Source of the DNA: Tahibacter amnicola
Lineage (GTDB): Bacteria > Pseudomonadota > Gammaproteobacteria > Xanthomonadales > Rhodanobacteraceae
DNA: 64,000 nt
NCBI RefSeq assembly: GCF_025398735.1
Contig: NZ_CP104694.1
Location: 1,823,001 to 1,887,000, forward strand
Direction: 5' to 3'
Part shown: positions 26,432 through 35,815 of the stretch, piece by piece
How positions within the stretch are numbered: position 1 is the first letter of the stretch
Layout: the number at the start of each line of letters is the position of its first letter
The notes under the pieces: generated by a model
What the model was told of the DNA's origin: nothing
What the model saw: the letters and a program-made list of their open reading frames with translations, nothing else
The model's database searches: none
Translations under genes and position numbers: made by a program

Positions 26432-28807
26432 ATGAAATTCAGTGAGAACTGGCTGCGCGAACTGGTCAATCCCGGTGTCGATCGCGCCGAGCTGTGCCAC
26501 CGCCTGACCATGGCAGGTCTGGAAGTCGAAGGCGTCGAGGAGCTCGGACGCGGCCTGGACGGCGTTCTGGTCGGCGAGATCGTCGAGTGCGAAAAACATC
26601 CCAATGCGGACAAGTTGCGTGTTTGCAAAGTAACCATTGGGGCGGAAGTGCTGCAGATCGTGTGCGGAGCGCCGAATGCTCGCCTTGGTCTCAAGGCGCC
26701 GGTCGCGACGATCGGAGCCAACCTGCCCAACGGGATCGCGATCAAGCAGGCCGCATTGCGAGGGGTCGAGTCCTTCGGCATGTTGTGCTCGGCCAAGGAG
26801 CTGGGAATCGATGCGGATGCCTCCGGCCTGATGGAGCTGGCCGCCGACGCGCCGACCGGGCGCGCGCTGGCGGAATACCTTGCCTTGCCGGACGCCAGCA
26901 TCGAACTGAAGATGACGCCCAATCGCCCGGACTGCCTGGGGCTCACGGGGCTCGCCTACGATGTGGCCGCACTGTTCGGCGCGCCGCTCAGCCTGCCCGC
27001 CGCCGCGCCCGCGCCGGTGTCGGGAACCGCGACCCGTGACGTGCGGCTCGAGGCCGGCGCCGATTGCCCGCGCTACCTCGGGCGCGTCATCGAAGGTATT
27101 GATGCGACGGCGGTGTCGCCGTTGTGGCTGGTTGAGCGCCTGCGACGTGCTGGACTGCGCCCGATCAGCCTGGTCGTCGACATCACCAACTATGTGATGC
27201 TGGAACTGGGCCAGCCGATGCACGCGTTCGACAATGACCACCTGCAGGGCGCCGTTGTCGTGCGCCGTGCCACGGCTGGGGAAACCGTGACGCTGCTCGA
27301 CGGCAATCCGGCCACGCTGGATCCGGGTTTCCTGGTGATTGCCGACGATGCCCGGGCGCTGGCGATTGCCGGCGTGATGGGCGGGTTTGATTCGCGCGTC
27401 ACCACAGAAACGCGCAACATCTTTTTCGAAAGCGCCCATTTCGCGCCGCCCGTCATCATGGGGCGTGCGCGCAAGCTGGGCATGCATACGGACGCTTCGC
27501 ACCGGTTTGAGCGGGGCGTGGATCCGGCCCTGCCGCGCGTTGCGATGGAGCGTGCCACGGCGCTGCTGACGCAGATCGCCGGCGGAACCCCGGGGCCGAT
27601 CACCGAAGCGGTACTGCCGGAACACCTTCCGCAGCGCCCCGCCGTTGGCTTGCGCAGGGCGCGCCTGGCGCGCGTACTCGGCATGCAGGTGCCCGACGCC
27701 GAAGTCGAGCGCATCCTCGGCGCGTTGGGTATGCAGGTCGAGTCCACGGCGGATGGCTGGAAGATCACGCCGCCCTCGCGGCGCTTCGACATCGAGATCG
27801 AAGAAGACCTGATCGAGGAAGTCGTCCGCGTGCATGGCTACGACCGGGTGCCCACCTGCGCGCCCAGCGGCCAGCTCAAGCTGGGTCTTCCGCCGGAATC
27901 CGTCGTGGCCGCGTCGCGTTTGCGCGAGCACCTGGTGGCGCGCGGTTACCACGAGGCCGTGTGCTACAGCTTCGTGGCGCGTGAGTGGCTGCAGCGCTGG
28001 AGCCAGGACACCGGTGCCGTCGCGCTCGCCAATCCCTTGAGCGCCGAACTGGCCGTGATGCGCACGGCCTTGCTGCCGGGCCTGGTCGAGGCCTTGCGCC
28101 ACAATCTGAACCGGCAGCAGGAGCGGGTGCGCCTGTTCGAGAGTGCCCGCGTATTCCACCAGGGTGCGGAGGGCCCGAACGAGACGCGCCGCCTGGCGGC
28201 GGTGGTCTGCGGCCGTGCCCAGCCGGAGAGTTGGACGGCCGACAAGCGCGCCGTCGACTTCTTCGACATCAAGGCCGACCTGGAAAGCCTGCTGGCCCTG
28301 TCCGGGAAGGCGGGGGCGGTGCGCTTTGAACCGCTCGATCGTCCGGATTTCCACCCCGGCCGCAGTGCCGCCGTGGTGGTCGACGGCGTTTCCATCGGTG
28401 TCGTGGGCGCCCTGCACCCGCGGCTGGCGAAGGCGCTGGACCTGGACCAGGACGTCTACGCGTTCGAGGTCGATTTCGACGCGCTGGCCGCCGGTCGGCT
28501 GCCCTCGGCCGCCGAGCTGTCGAAGTTTCCGATGGTTCGTCGCGACATCGCCGTGGTCCTGCCCGATTCCACGCCGTGGTCGACCGTGCAAGCGGTTGTC
28601 CGGCAGGCGATCGGCGAGGCCCTGACTGGCCTTGTCGTGTTCGATCAGTACGTCGGCGCAGGCTTAGGTTCGGGTACAAAGAGCCTCGCTATTGGCTTGA
28701 TTTTGCAGGACAGTTACCGCACTCTTACGGATCAGGACGCAGACCATTTTGTGAATTCGGCGGTGGCTGCCCTGGAACGCGAATGCGGGGGACGGTTGCG
28801 GGGGTAG
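26432..28807 (+). CDS. pheT: Phenylalanyl-tRNA synthetase beta subunit
   Basis: The 791-residue beta chain has the standard domain order. An EMAP-like tRNA-binding domain (residues about 40-150, [21 protein letters not shown]) comes first. The B3/B4 editing domain follows, then B5 ([19 protein letters not shown]), the catalytic-like core ([12 protein letters not shown]), and the C-terminal anticodon-binding ferredoxin-fold domain ([12 protein letters not shown]). The beta subunit edits mischarged Tyr-tRNA-Phe. It ends one base before the ihfA ATG, so the two are coupled. Confidence 0.97.
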   Translation: MKFSENWLRELVNPGVDRAELCHRLTMAGLEVEGVEELGRGLDGVLVGEIVECEKHPNADKLRVCKVTIGAEVLQIVCGAPNARLGLKAPVATIGANLPNGIAIKQAALRGVESFGMLCSAKELGIDADASGLMELAADAPTGRALAEYLALPDASIELKMTPNRPDCLGLTGLAYDVAALFGAPLSLPAAAPAPVSGTATRDVRLEAGADCPRYLGRVIEGIDATAVSPLWLVERLRRAGLRPISLVVDITNYVMLELGQPMHAFDNDHLQGAVVVRRATAGETVTLLDGNPATLDPGFLVIADDARALAIAGVMGGFDSRVTTETRNIFFESAHFAPPVIMGRARKLGMHTDASHRFERGVDPALPRVAMERATALLTQIAGGTPGPITEAVLPEHLPQRPAVGLRRARLARVLGMQVPDAEVERILGALGMQVESTADGWKITPPSRRFDIEIEEDLIEEVVRVHGYDRVPTCAPSGQLKLGLPPESVVAASRLREHLVARGYHEAVCYSFVAREWLQRWSQDTGAVALANPLSAELAVMRTALLPGLVEALRHNLNRQQERVRLFESARVFHQGAEGPNETRRLAAVVCGRAQPESWTADKRAVDFFDIKADLESLLALSGKAGAVRFEPLDRPDFHPGRSAAVVVDGVSIGVVGALHPRLAKALDLDQDVYAFEVDFDALAAGRLPSAAELSKFPMVRRDIAVVLPDSTPWSTVQAVVRQAIGEALTGLVVFDQYVGAGLGSGTKSLAIGLILQDSYRTLTDQDADHFVNSAVAALERECGGRLRG

Positions 28808-28808
28808 C

Positions 28809-29111
28809 ATGGCGCTGACCAAGGCAGAAATGGCAGAGCGACTTTTCCTGGATGTAGGCCTCAACAAGCGCGAGGCCAAGGAATTCGTCGACGCGTTTTT
28901 TGATGTCGTACGTGAGGCTCTGGAAAAAGGGGAGCAGGTCAAGCTGTCGGGTTTCGGCAACTTCGACCTGCGCAAAAAGAATCAGCGCCCCGGACGCAAC
29001 CCTAAGACCGGCGAGGAGATCCCGATCTCCGCGCGGCGTGTGGTGACGTTCCGGCCCGGACAGAAGCTGAAGGTCAGAGTCGAGGCCTATGCTGGATCAG
29101 GGCAGCAATAA
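28809..29111 (+). CDS. ihfA: Integration host factor subunit alpha
   Basis: This 100-residue DNA-bending protein forms a heterodimer with IhfB and acts in replication, recombination and transcription. It begins [25 protein letters not shown] and carries the beta-arm [22 protein letters not shown] with the intercalating Pro. It sits directly after pheT, as in many gammaproteobacteria, and overlaps the MerR-like gene by 23 bases. An internal promoter within pheT is possible but was not identified. Confidence 0.97.
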   Translation: MALTKAEMAERLFLDVGLNKREAKEFVDAFFDVVREALEKGEQVKLSGFGNFDLRKKNQRPGRNPKTGEEIPISARRVVTFRPGQKLKVRVEAYAGSGQQ

Positions 29112-29445
29112 CGAGCTTCCGGTCATCCCGGCCAAGCGCTACTTCACCATCGGTGAGGTCAGTGAGCTGTGCGGCGTGAAGCCGCATGTGCTGCGCTACT
29201 GGGAACAGGAGTTCAGCAATCTCAAGCCGGTCAAGCGGCGCGGGAACCGCCGCTATTACCAGCGTCATGACGTGTTGATGATTCGCCAGATCCGCTCGTT
29301 GCTGTACGACCAGGGCTTCACCATCACTGGCGCGCGTCAGCGGCTGGATGGTCAGCAGCAGCGCAATGAAGTGAGCATTTCCAACCAGATCGTTCGCCAG
29401 GTGCGGATCGAGCTGGAAGAAGTGCTGCAGATCCTGCGGCGCTAG
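29089..29445 (+). CDS. MerR family transcriptional regulator
   Basis: This 118-residue protein has a MerR-type winged helix-turn-helix (residues about 17-85: [25 protein letters not shown], then [25 protein letters not shown]) and a short C-terminal helix for dimerisation. It has no effector domain and no metal-binding Cys cluster. This small MerR protein regularly follows ihfA in gammaproteobacteria, but its targets are unknown. The ATG at 29089 lies inside the ihfA 3' end, so translation is coupled. It closes the operon, and tRNA-Pro follows. Confidence 0.93.
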   Translation: MLDQGSNNELPVIPAKRYFTIGEVSELCGVKPHVLRYWEQEFSNLKPVKRRGNRRYYQRHDVLMIRQIRSLLYDQGFTITGARQRLDGQQQRNEVSISNQIVRQVRIELEEVLQILRR

Positions 29446-29618
29446 CCGCAGGTCGCACCCGGATCGCCGTTCGCGCGCCTGCTGACCAGCGGGTGGCGTT
29501 GGCGTCCGCCGGCCGGCAATCCGGCCGTGGCGACAAAGCAACGAATTTGCCCGTCCCGGCAGGCACGGCCAAATTCTTCTGCTACAATCGCCGACCTTTC
29601 CGCAGTACCGAGTCATGT

Positions 29619-29695
29619 CGGGGCGTAGCGCAGTCTGGTAGCGCACCTGCCTGGGGGGCAGGGGGTCGTGGGTTCGAATCCCGCCGTCCCGACCA
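29619..29695 (+). tRNA. tRNA-Pro (GGG)
   Basis: The 77-base cloverleaf has acceptor arms CGGGGCG/CGTCCCG, discriminator A and an encoded CCA. The anticodon stem CCTGC/GCAGG holds the loop CTGGGGG with GGG, and the T-arm contains GGGTTCGAATCCC. A TACAAT -10 box is visible at 29583-29588, but no good -35 box. Confidence 0.98.
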
Positions 29696-30053
29696 ATTCG
29701 ACTCACCATCCCATTCCGTATTGAGCCACGCCGGGCGTCTCCGGTGGTCTCCGCGGCTGTCCTGGCGACGACCTCGCCGACCTCGCTCCGGACTTTTTCA
29801 AGCCTTCGAATGTTGCAGGAATGCGCGATGCCGCTTGAAGCGCGTCACGGCTGTCGCGTGACCGGCGTCGCCCCATGCGGGAAGTGGCACCGGGGGCATC
29901 GTTCAAGTTATTGATTTTGCGTGACCTCGGCGAGATCTCGCCGAAACCTCGCCGCCCGATGTTGCGAATCTCGCCCCGACCTCGTCCGCTGTTCAGGACT
30001 CCCCCGATACGCCTGCCTACTTTCGGGACCGTCATAACGACGGAGGGGTGGCT
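29696..30053. other. Intergenic region upstream of the AraC regulator
   Basis: This 358-base stretch has no convincing gene. It contains several copies of a short ACCTCGCC-like motif (around 29770-29785 and 29921-29985). It also has one perfect 18-base palindrome, listed separately, and a GGAGG ribosome-binding site at its end. Confidence 0.45.
29927..29944. promoter_or_regulatory. Perfect 18-bp palindrome, candidate operator
   Basis: TCGGCGAGATCTCGCCGA is identical to its reverse complement. It lies 110 bases before the AraC-family start, in the only spacer where that gene's promoter can be. It could bind a dimeric repressor or the regulator itself; AraC proteins usually prefer direct repeats, so another factor is possible. 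Confidence 0.45.
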
Positions 30054-30992
30054 ATGAACTGCATTCAATGGCGTACGGATGGTTCCGATCCGTTTCCCAG
30101 CTGGCGGGACCGGGAGGACTACCTGGATCGCTACGGCGCGCGGGCGGTCCTGTGGGTCGGGGATATCCGGTCCGTGCATAACTGGGGTTGGAGTCCCGCT
30201 GCGCTGTGTGTCGCCCTTCGCGGGCGTCTGCTGGCCGGCAACCGCGGCTGCGCAGTGGAAGTGGGTAGCAATGATGTGCTGGTGACCGAGGCGGGTAATG
30301 GTCTCCGGTTGGAACCCACCGGCTCGGGCGAAACGCGCGTGGCGATGTTGTGGCTGCCGCCGCCGACGGCGCGCAGTCGCGCCCAGGATCCGCTGCCGGC
30401 ATTCTTCGCCGACGATGCCGAACTGGCCGTCGCGCTGGGGCGCCTGATTCATGCGGCGCAGGAACCGGGTGGCAGCATGCACCTGTGCCTGGATCTGGTT
30501 CTCAACCTGCTGGCACACCGCCAGCTGACGCTGGCTGACACTCTCCGCAACTGCCCGGGCCGCAGTGATCGGCATCGCCGCCAGCTGTACAGTCGTTTGC
30601 TGCGAGCCAAGAACCTGATCGACCATGGCCAGGCCGTGCCACTGGACCTGGCCGCACTCGCCGAGGTTGCCAGCTTGTCGCCCTCGCATTTCCTGCGTCT
30701 GTTTCACCGCGTCTTCGGCGCGTCGCCGCATCGCTATCTGGTGCAGCAGCGGATGCTTCGGGCGCACCGGATGGTCGTGGAGACGGCGGTCCCGATCGGA
30801 ACCATCGCGCAGCGCCTGGGCTTCATCAACCGTTGTGCCTTTGCCCGCCTGTTTAAGCAGCAGTTCGGCCTGCCGGCCACGCGGCTGCGTCGCCAGGCTT
30901 CGGCGCACCTGCGTCTGGGCGCACCGCGGCTGTTGCAGACTCTGGGCTCGCCGTCACGCGTGGCGTACAGTCCTGTTTCAAACGCTGCATGA
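30054..30992 (+). CDS. AraC family transcriptional regulator
   Basis: The 312-residue protein has an N-terminal domain of unknown ligand (residues about 1-185, with a cupin-like sensor pattern) and a C-terminal double helix-turn-helix of the AraC/XylS type (residues about 195-300: LAALAEVASLSPSHFLRLFH, then PIGTIAQRLGFINRCAFARLF). The ATG at 30054 has GGAGG about seven bases upstream. The next gene starts 16 bases after its stop, so the small exported protein is probably in the same message. The regulated genes are unknown. Confidence 0.9.
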   Translation: MNCIQWRTDGSDPFPSWRDREDYLDRYGARAVLWVGDIRSVHNWGWSPAALCVALRGRLLAGNRGCAVEVGSNDVLVTEAGNGLRLEPTGSGETRVAMLWLPPPTARSRAQDPLPAFFADDAELAVALGRLIHAAQEPGGSMHLCLDLVLNLLAHRQLTLADTLRNCPGRSDRHRRQLYSRLLRAKNLIDHGQAVPLDLAALAEVASLSPSHFLRLFHRVFGASPHRYLVQQRMLRAHRMVVETAVPIGTIAQRLGFINRCAFARLFKQQFGLPATRLRRQASAHLRLGAPRLLQTLGSPSRVAYSPVSNAA

Positions 30993-31008
30993 GGGTGCGG
31001 GTGAGGGC

Positions 31009-31626
31009 ATGAGGCGCAAATTCGACCGTCACATTCTGTACACGGGCCTGATGGGGTTGGCGGCCGGATTCCTGGTGCTTGGTTCCAGCGCGCATGCGGG
31101 CGATGCGCGCCTGGAGCAGGATTCGCGGCAGGCGTTCAAGGCGTTCGCCTCGCCGCTTGTCGGCAACTGGGATTGCAGCTTGCGCACCTGGGAGGACCGC
31201 TTCCACGAGCGCATGGTCGAAACCTCCCAGAAACGACGGTTCAGCTGGGTGCTGGGTGGCCACTTCCTGCAGGAGAGTGTCTACGCCGTGTTGCGCCGCG
31301 GCGAGTTGATGCATGTGGGCATCAACCTGCTGAGCGTGGATCCGACAAATACCCATGTGCTGGTGAGCGGCTTCGCAGCGGGTACGCCCGACCGCAAGGT
31401 CAGTCTCGATGGCGAGCTCGCCCCGGACTTCCGCCACCTCAGTGGCCGACTGACCGTCGTGCCCAGGAATCCGGAGGCGGACCCGCAGCGCCTGGAATGG
31501 CGATGGCTGGATGACGGGCGCACCAGCTCGCGCATGTACGCACGTGCGTCCAATGGCCGCGAATTCCTGCACCAGGAGCTCGTGTGCCGGCGTGCCCAGG
31601 AAGAGACGGCCGCCGCCAACCAGTAA
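31009..31626 (+). CDS. Exported protein of unknown function, DUF1579-like
   Basis: This 205-residue protein has a signal peptide (hydrophobic residues about 10-27, cleavage after SSAHA). The mature part contains PLVGNWDCSLRTWEDRF and GHFLQESVY, a pattern similar to DUF1579 or lipocalin-like beta-barrels that test for residual substrate binding, but the resemblance is weak. It follows the AraC gene closely and may be its target or partner. The ATG at 31009 is chosen because it starts the signal peptide, though GGTGAGG lies unusually near. No catalytic motif is seen. Confidence 0.6.
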   Translation: MRRKFDRHILYTGLMGLAAGFLVLGSSAHAGDARLEQDSRQAFKAFASPLVGNWDCSLRTWEDRFHERMVETSQKRRFSWVLGGHFLQESVYAVLRRGELMHVGINLLSVDPTNTHVLVSGFAAGTPDRKVSLDGELAPDFRHLSGRLTVVPRNPEADPQRLEWRWLDDGRTSSRMYARASNGREFLHQELVCRRAQEETAAANQ

Positions 31627-31755
31627 AGCGCAGGCAACAACCCCGGCGAGGGTCGCGCCGCGGATGCAGCGCCCCCGACTCGCCGGAAATAGTTGCGGTT
31701 GGCGAGTGAAGCGTTCTGTCCAAGGTTCGCCACAGGCTCTAGACTTGGCGTTTGA

Positions 31756-32739
<984 letters not shown>

Positions 32740-32876
32740 CACCGTGTTGCGTCCGCTGCGGACCGGCGGGGCAATGTGGCAGATCCCTGCGCGTAAAACA
32801 GGGGTCATGCCTTCAAGCAGTTGACCGGCGGCCCGGGACGATCGACAGTGCTTTTGGATGACGTGAAGGTGGCAGG

Positions 32877-35096
32877 GTGAGCGCAAACGTCCGAATCTTG
32901 CGACCGCAGGACCAGACGCGGTTTGCGCGGCTTGGCGACTGGCTGGTGGACCTGGCCAGTAATCGCCTGCTGCGCGGCGAGCGCGAATTGCGGCCGACGC
33001 CCAAGGCCATGGCCGTTCTGCGCCAGCTCATGCTCGCCGCCGGCGCACCGCTGACGCGCGCCGAGTTGCTCGACACCGTCTGGCGTGACGCCTATCCGAC
33101 GGATGATGTGCTGACCCACGCCATCACCGAACTGCGCCGCGCGATCGAAGAGGACCCCAAGGCGCCCCGCCACATCGAAACGATTCCGAAGGTGGGTTAC
33201 CGCCTGCTGACGCCGGTCGAGTGGCTGGAACAATTGCCCGGCCCGCCCGGGCAGGCAGCGGACGTGCCGGCCGCCGTGACCGAGAGCCGGCCGGAACCAC
33301 CGATGCGCCGGCCGACAGCCCTTTGGGTCGTCATCGCCTTGCTGTTGCTGACAGCCGTGCTGGCACCGACCATCGGCAACCGGGGCTCCATCGCTACCGG
33401 GCCGGGTACGCGCAATCGGCTGCTCGAGCAGGTCACCTTGCCGGTTCGGCCGGTCACGGCCGAGAACGACAGCGAAACCTTCCCCAGCATCTCACCCGAC
33501 GGCACGCTGGTCGCCTACATGACCCGCTATGTCGACGACGACGCGCCACGCATTTATCTGCGCGGGCTCTCCGGTTCACCACCGATCCGTCTCAGCCGCA
33601 CCAACGGCGGCGAGGAAACCTATCCGGTGTGGTCGCCCGACGGCAGCCAGATCGCCTTTCTGCGCCTGAGCGGTGATGAATGCCGCATCGTCGTCATTGC
33701 GTCGCTGGGCGGACGCGAGCGCGATGTCGCTGCCTGCGAGCCACGCAATATCGACTATTTCGACTGGACGCGGGACGGCCGCGCATTGATCGTCTCGCGC
33801 CGGCGTGCGGAAGAAAATGCGCCGCCGGCGGGCGAGGAAGCCAAGTCCCTGCACCTGATCGTGCTCGACGACGGCAAGATCACGCCATTGAAGTACGCGA
33901 CAAACAGCCACCTGCCGGACATCCAGCCGCGCATGTCTCCGGACGGAAAATACATCGCCTTCCGCCGCGGCGCCGTGCCCTACAGCGACCTTCACCTGGT
34001 TGCCGCCGAGGGCGGCAACGTACGGCAGCTCACCCGCCTGCGCTCGCGCATGCGCGGCTACGACTGGATGCCCGACAGCCGACATCTGCTGGTGTCGTCC
34101 GATCACGAAGGCGTGCAGAAGCTGTACCTGCTCCACATCGAAAGCGGGGAGTTGCTGGGCCTGGGGGTTGCGGGGGCGAGCTATCCGGCCATCAGCCGCG
34201 GCCGCTCGCTTGCGGTATTTCAACAGGACAGTGCCGACATCAACCTGCAGAGCTTCCGCTTCGACGCCGCTCCCGACGCCTCCGGCGAAGGAATTGCGTC
34301 ATCCACGCGTGGCGAGGCGTGGCCCGCATTTGCGCCGAATGACGATCGCCTGGTCTTCGTGTCCGATCGTGGTGGAGATTCGCAATTGTGGTTGTTTGAA
34401 CCGGGTGCCCGCACCTCCTACCAGCTCACCCACCACAAGACGGCCGACCTCACTGCACCCAACTGGGCGCCGGATGGGCGGCGTGTCCTTTACGTGGCCC
34501 GCAGCAACGGGCATAGCAGGCTGTATTCAGTGGAAGTGGATTCCGGCCAGACCCGCGCCGAAAGCGAGGAGTCGGATAACGTCCGTTTCGGCATCTATTC
34601 GGCGGATGGTCAAAGCATCTATTACATCAGCGACCGTGGTGGCGCCTGGAACATCTGGCAGCGCTCACTGGACCGCAACACGACACAGCGACTGTCGGAC
34701 GCGACGGCCTACAACCTGAGCGATCGCGTGGGCGATGGAAAGATTTATTTCTCCAGTATGTCGCGCAATGGCATCTATGCGATTGACCCCGCCACCGGCA
34801 CCGAGGAGCTGATCAGCAGCGCCGTGGAATACTGGAACAGCAATGCCTGGCGGGTCGACCCGACCGGCCTGTATTACGTTGCCGCCGGCAGCGATATGAA
34901 ATCGATGCTGTATTTCGAACCCTGGAGCGGCGGGCCTGCCAAGTTGCTGCGAATCTTCGATGGCGTGATGCCCGATGCCGGTTTCACGCTGGACAAGGAC
35001 GCCACGCGCGTCGTGATGCCGGTCGTTGCCCGTGACGACACGGATGTCATGCTGTTGGATCTTGCGCTCCTGGGTCATGAAGAGACCGCGCGATGA
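32877..35096 (+). CDS. Membrane-anchored winged-helix regulator with TolB-like beta-propeller
   Basis: The 739-residue protein is a one-component regulator of CadC-like design. Residues about 15-112 form an OmpR-type winged helix (LTRAELLDTVWRDAYPTDDVL, then HIETIPKVGYRLLTP). Residues about 147-167 are a single transmembrane helix. The rest is a periplasmic beta-propeller with repeated SPDG-type blades (YPVWSPDGSQIAFL, RMSPDGKYIAF, NWAPDGRRVLYV). A periplasmic signal sensed by the propeller would act on DNA through the cytoplasmic head. The GTG at 32877 is the start. The ECF sigma gene follows after about 108 bases, so a functional link is likely but unproven. Confidence 0.9.
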   Translation: MSANVRILRPQDQTRFARLGDWLVDLASNRLLRGERELRPTPKAMAVLRQLMLAAGAPLTRAELLDTVWRDAYPTDDVLTHAITELRRAIEEDPKAPRHIETIPKVGYRLLTPVEWLEQLPGPPGQAADVPAAVTESRPEPPMRRPTALWVVIALLLLTAVLAPTIGNRGSIATGPGTRNRLLEQVTLPVRPVTAENDSETFPSISPDGTLVAYMTRYVDDDAPRIYLRGLSGSPPIRLSRTNGGEETYPVWSPDGSQIAFLRLSGDECRIVVIASLGGRERDVAACEPRNIDYFDWTRDGRALIVSRRRAEENAPPAGEEAKSLHLIVLDDGKITPLKYATNSHLPDIQPRMSPDGKYIAFRRGAVPYSDLHLVAAEGGNVRQLTRLRSRMRGYDWMPDSRHLLVSSDHEGVQKLYLLHIESGELLGLGVAGASYPAISRGRSLAVFQQDSADINLQSFRFDAAPDASGEGIASSTRGEAWPAFAPNDDRLVFVSDRGGDSQLWLFEPGARTSYQLTHHKTADLTAPNWAPDGRRVLYVARSNGHSRLYSVEVDSGQTRAESEESDNVRFGIYSADGQSIYYISDRGGAWNIWQRSLDRNTTQRLSDATAYNLSDRVGDGKIYFSSMSRNGIYAIDPATGTEELISSAVEYWNSNAWRVDPTGLYYVAAGSDMKSMLYFEPWSGGPAKLLRIFDGVMPDAGFTLDKDATRVVMPVVARDDTDVMLLDLALLGHEETAR

Positions 35097-35204
35097 GCGG
35101 CATCCCGGAATTGTGCGGGCAGGCGCGGGTGATCACGTCCGCCGGTGATTTTCGGGATATCTGGTAAGGATGCCCGGCCTGGTCGGTGATGGTGGATACA
35201 CGTG

Positions 35205-35777
35205 ATGACGGATAGAGCGACAGTCCCCGGTGATATGACGATGTTGCTCTCACGTTGGCGTGAGGGCGACGAGGCTGCGGCGCATCGCCTGATGGACGAG
35301 CTGTACCCGGCGCTCAAGGATATCGCCGTGCGTGCCGTGCGCCGCTGCGGAAACGCCGGCGTGCTCCAGCCCACGGAACTGGTCAACGAAGCCTACCTGC
35401 GGCTTGCCGACAATCCCGCCAACTGTGAGAACCGTGCGCATTTCCTGGCCTTCGTGTCGCGCATGACGCGCAACGTATTGATTGACCTCATGCGCGAACG
35501 CGGTGCGGCCAAGCGCGGAGGCGGGCTGGAGATGATCACACTCCGGACCGACGGTGACGAGCAATTCGCCGGGCCGGAATCGACGATCGACTGGCTGGTG
35601 CTGGAGGAAACCCTGCAGCTGCTGGAGAAGCGCGACCCGATGGCAGCCCGGATTGTGGAAATGCGCTACTTTGGCGGAATGGAGAACGCTGAAGTCGCCG
35701 ACGTACTCGGCGTCAGCGTACCGACGGTGGTTCGTCACTGGCGATTCGCGCGCGCCTGGTTGCACAGCCACCTGTAG
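35205..35777 (+). CDS. ECF-type RNA polymerase sigma factor, kinase-activated group (ECF43-like)
   Basis: The 190-residue protein has sigma region 2 (residues about 10-80) and region 4 with the helix-turn-helix NAEVADVLGVSVPTVVRHWRFAR near the C-terminus. Where most ECF factors carry an acidic DAED motif, this one has LQPTELVNEAYLRL, with Thr57 at the critical place. In the EcfP/PknT (Vibrio) and EcfK/PknS (Xanthomonas) systems, phosphorylation of the corresponding Thr supplies the missing negative charge and turns the sigma factor on. The two Ser/Thr kinases convergent to it fit this. No anti-sigma gene is present. ATG 35205 is used; GTG 35202 is an alternative. Confidence 0.88.
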   Translation: MTDRATVPGDMTMLLSRWREGDEAAAHRLMDELYPALKDIAVRAVRRCGNAGVLQPTELVNEAYLRLADNPANCENRAHFLAFVSRMTRNVLIDLMRERGAAKRGGGLEMITLRTDGDEQFAGPESTIDWLVLEETLQLLEKRDPMAARIVEMRYFGGMENAEVADVLGVSVPTVVRHWRFARAWLHSHL

Positions 35778-35815
35778 CGCCTTTCACGACCCGCGACCCC
35801 TCGCCGGAGCGGGTA

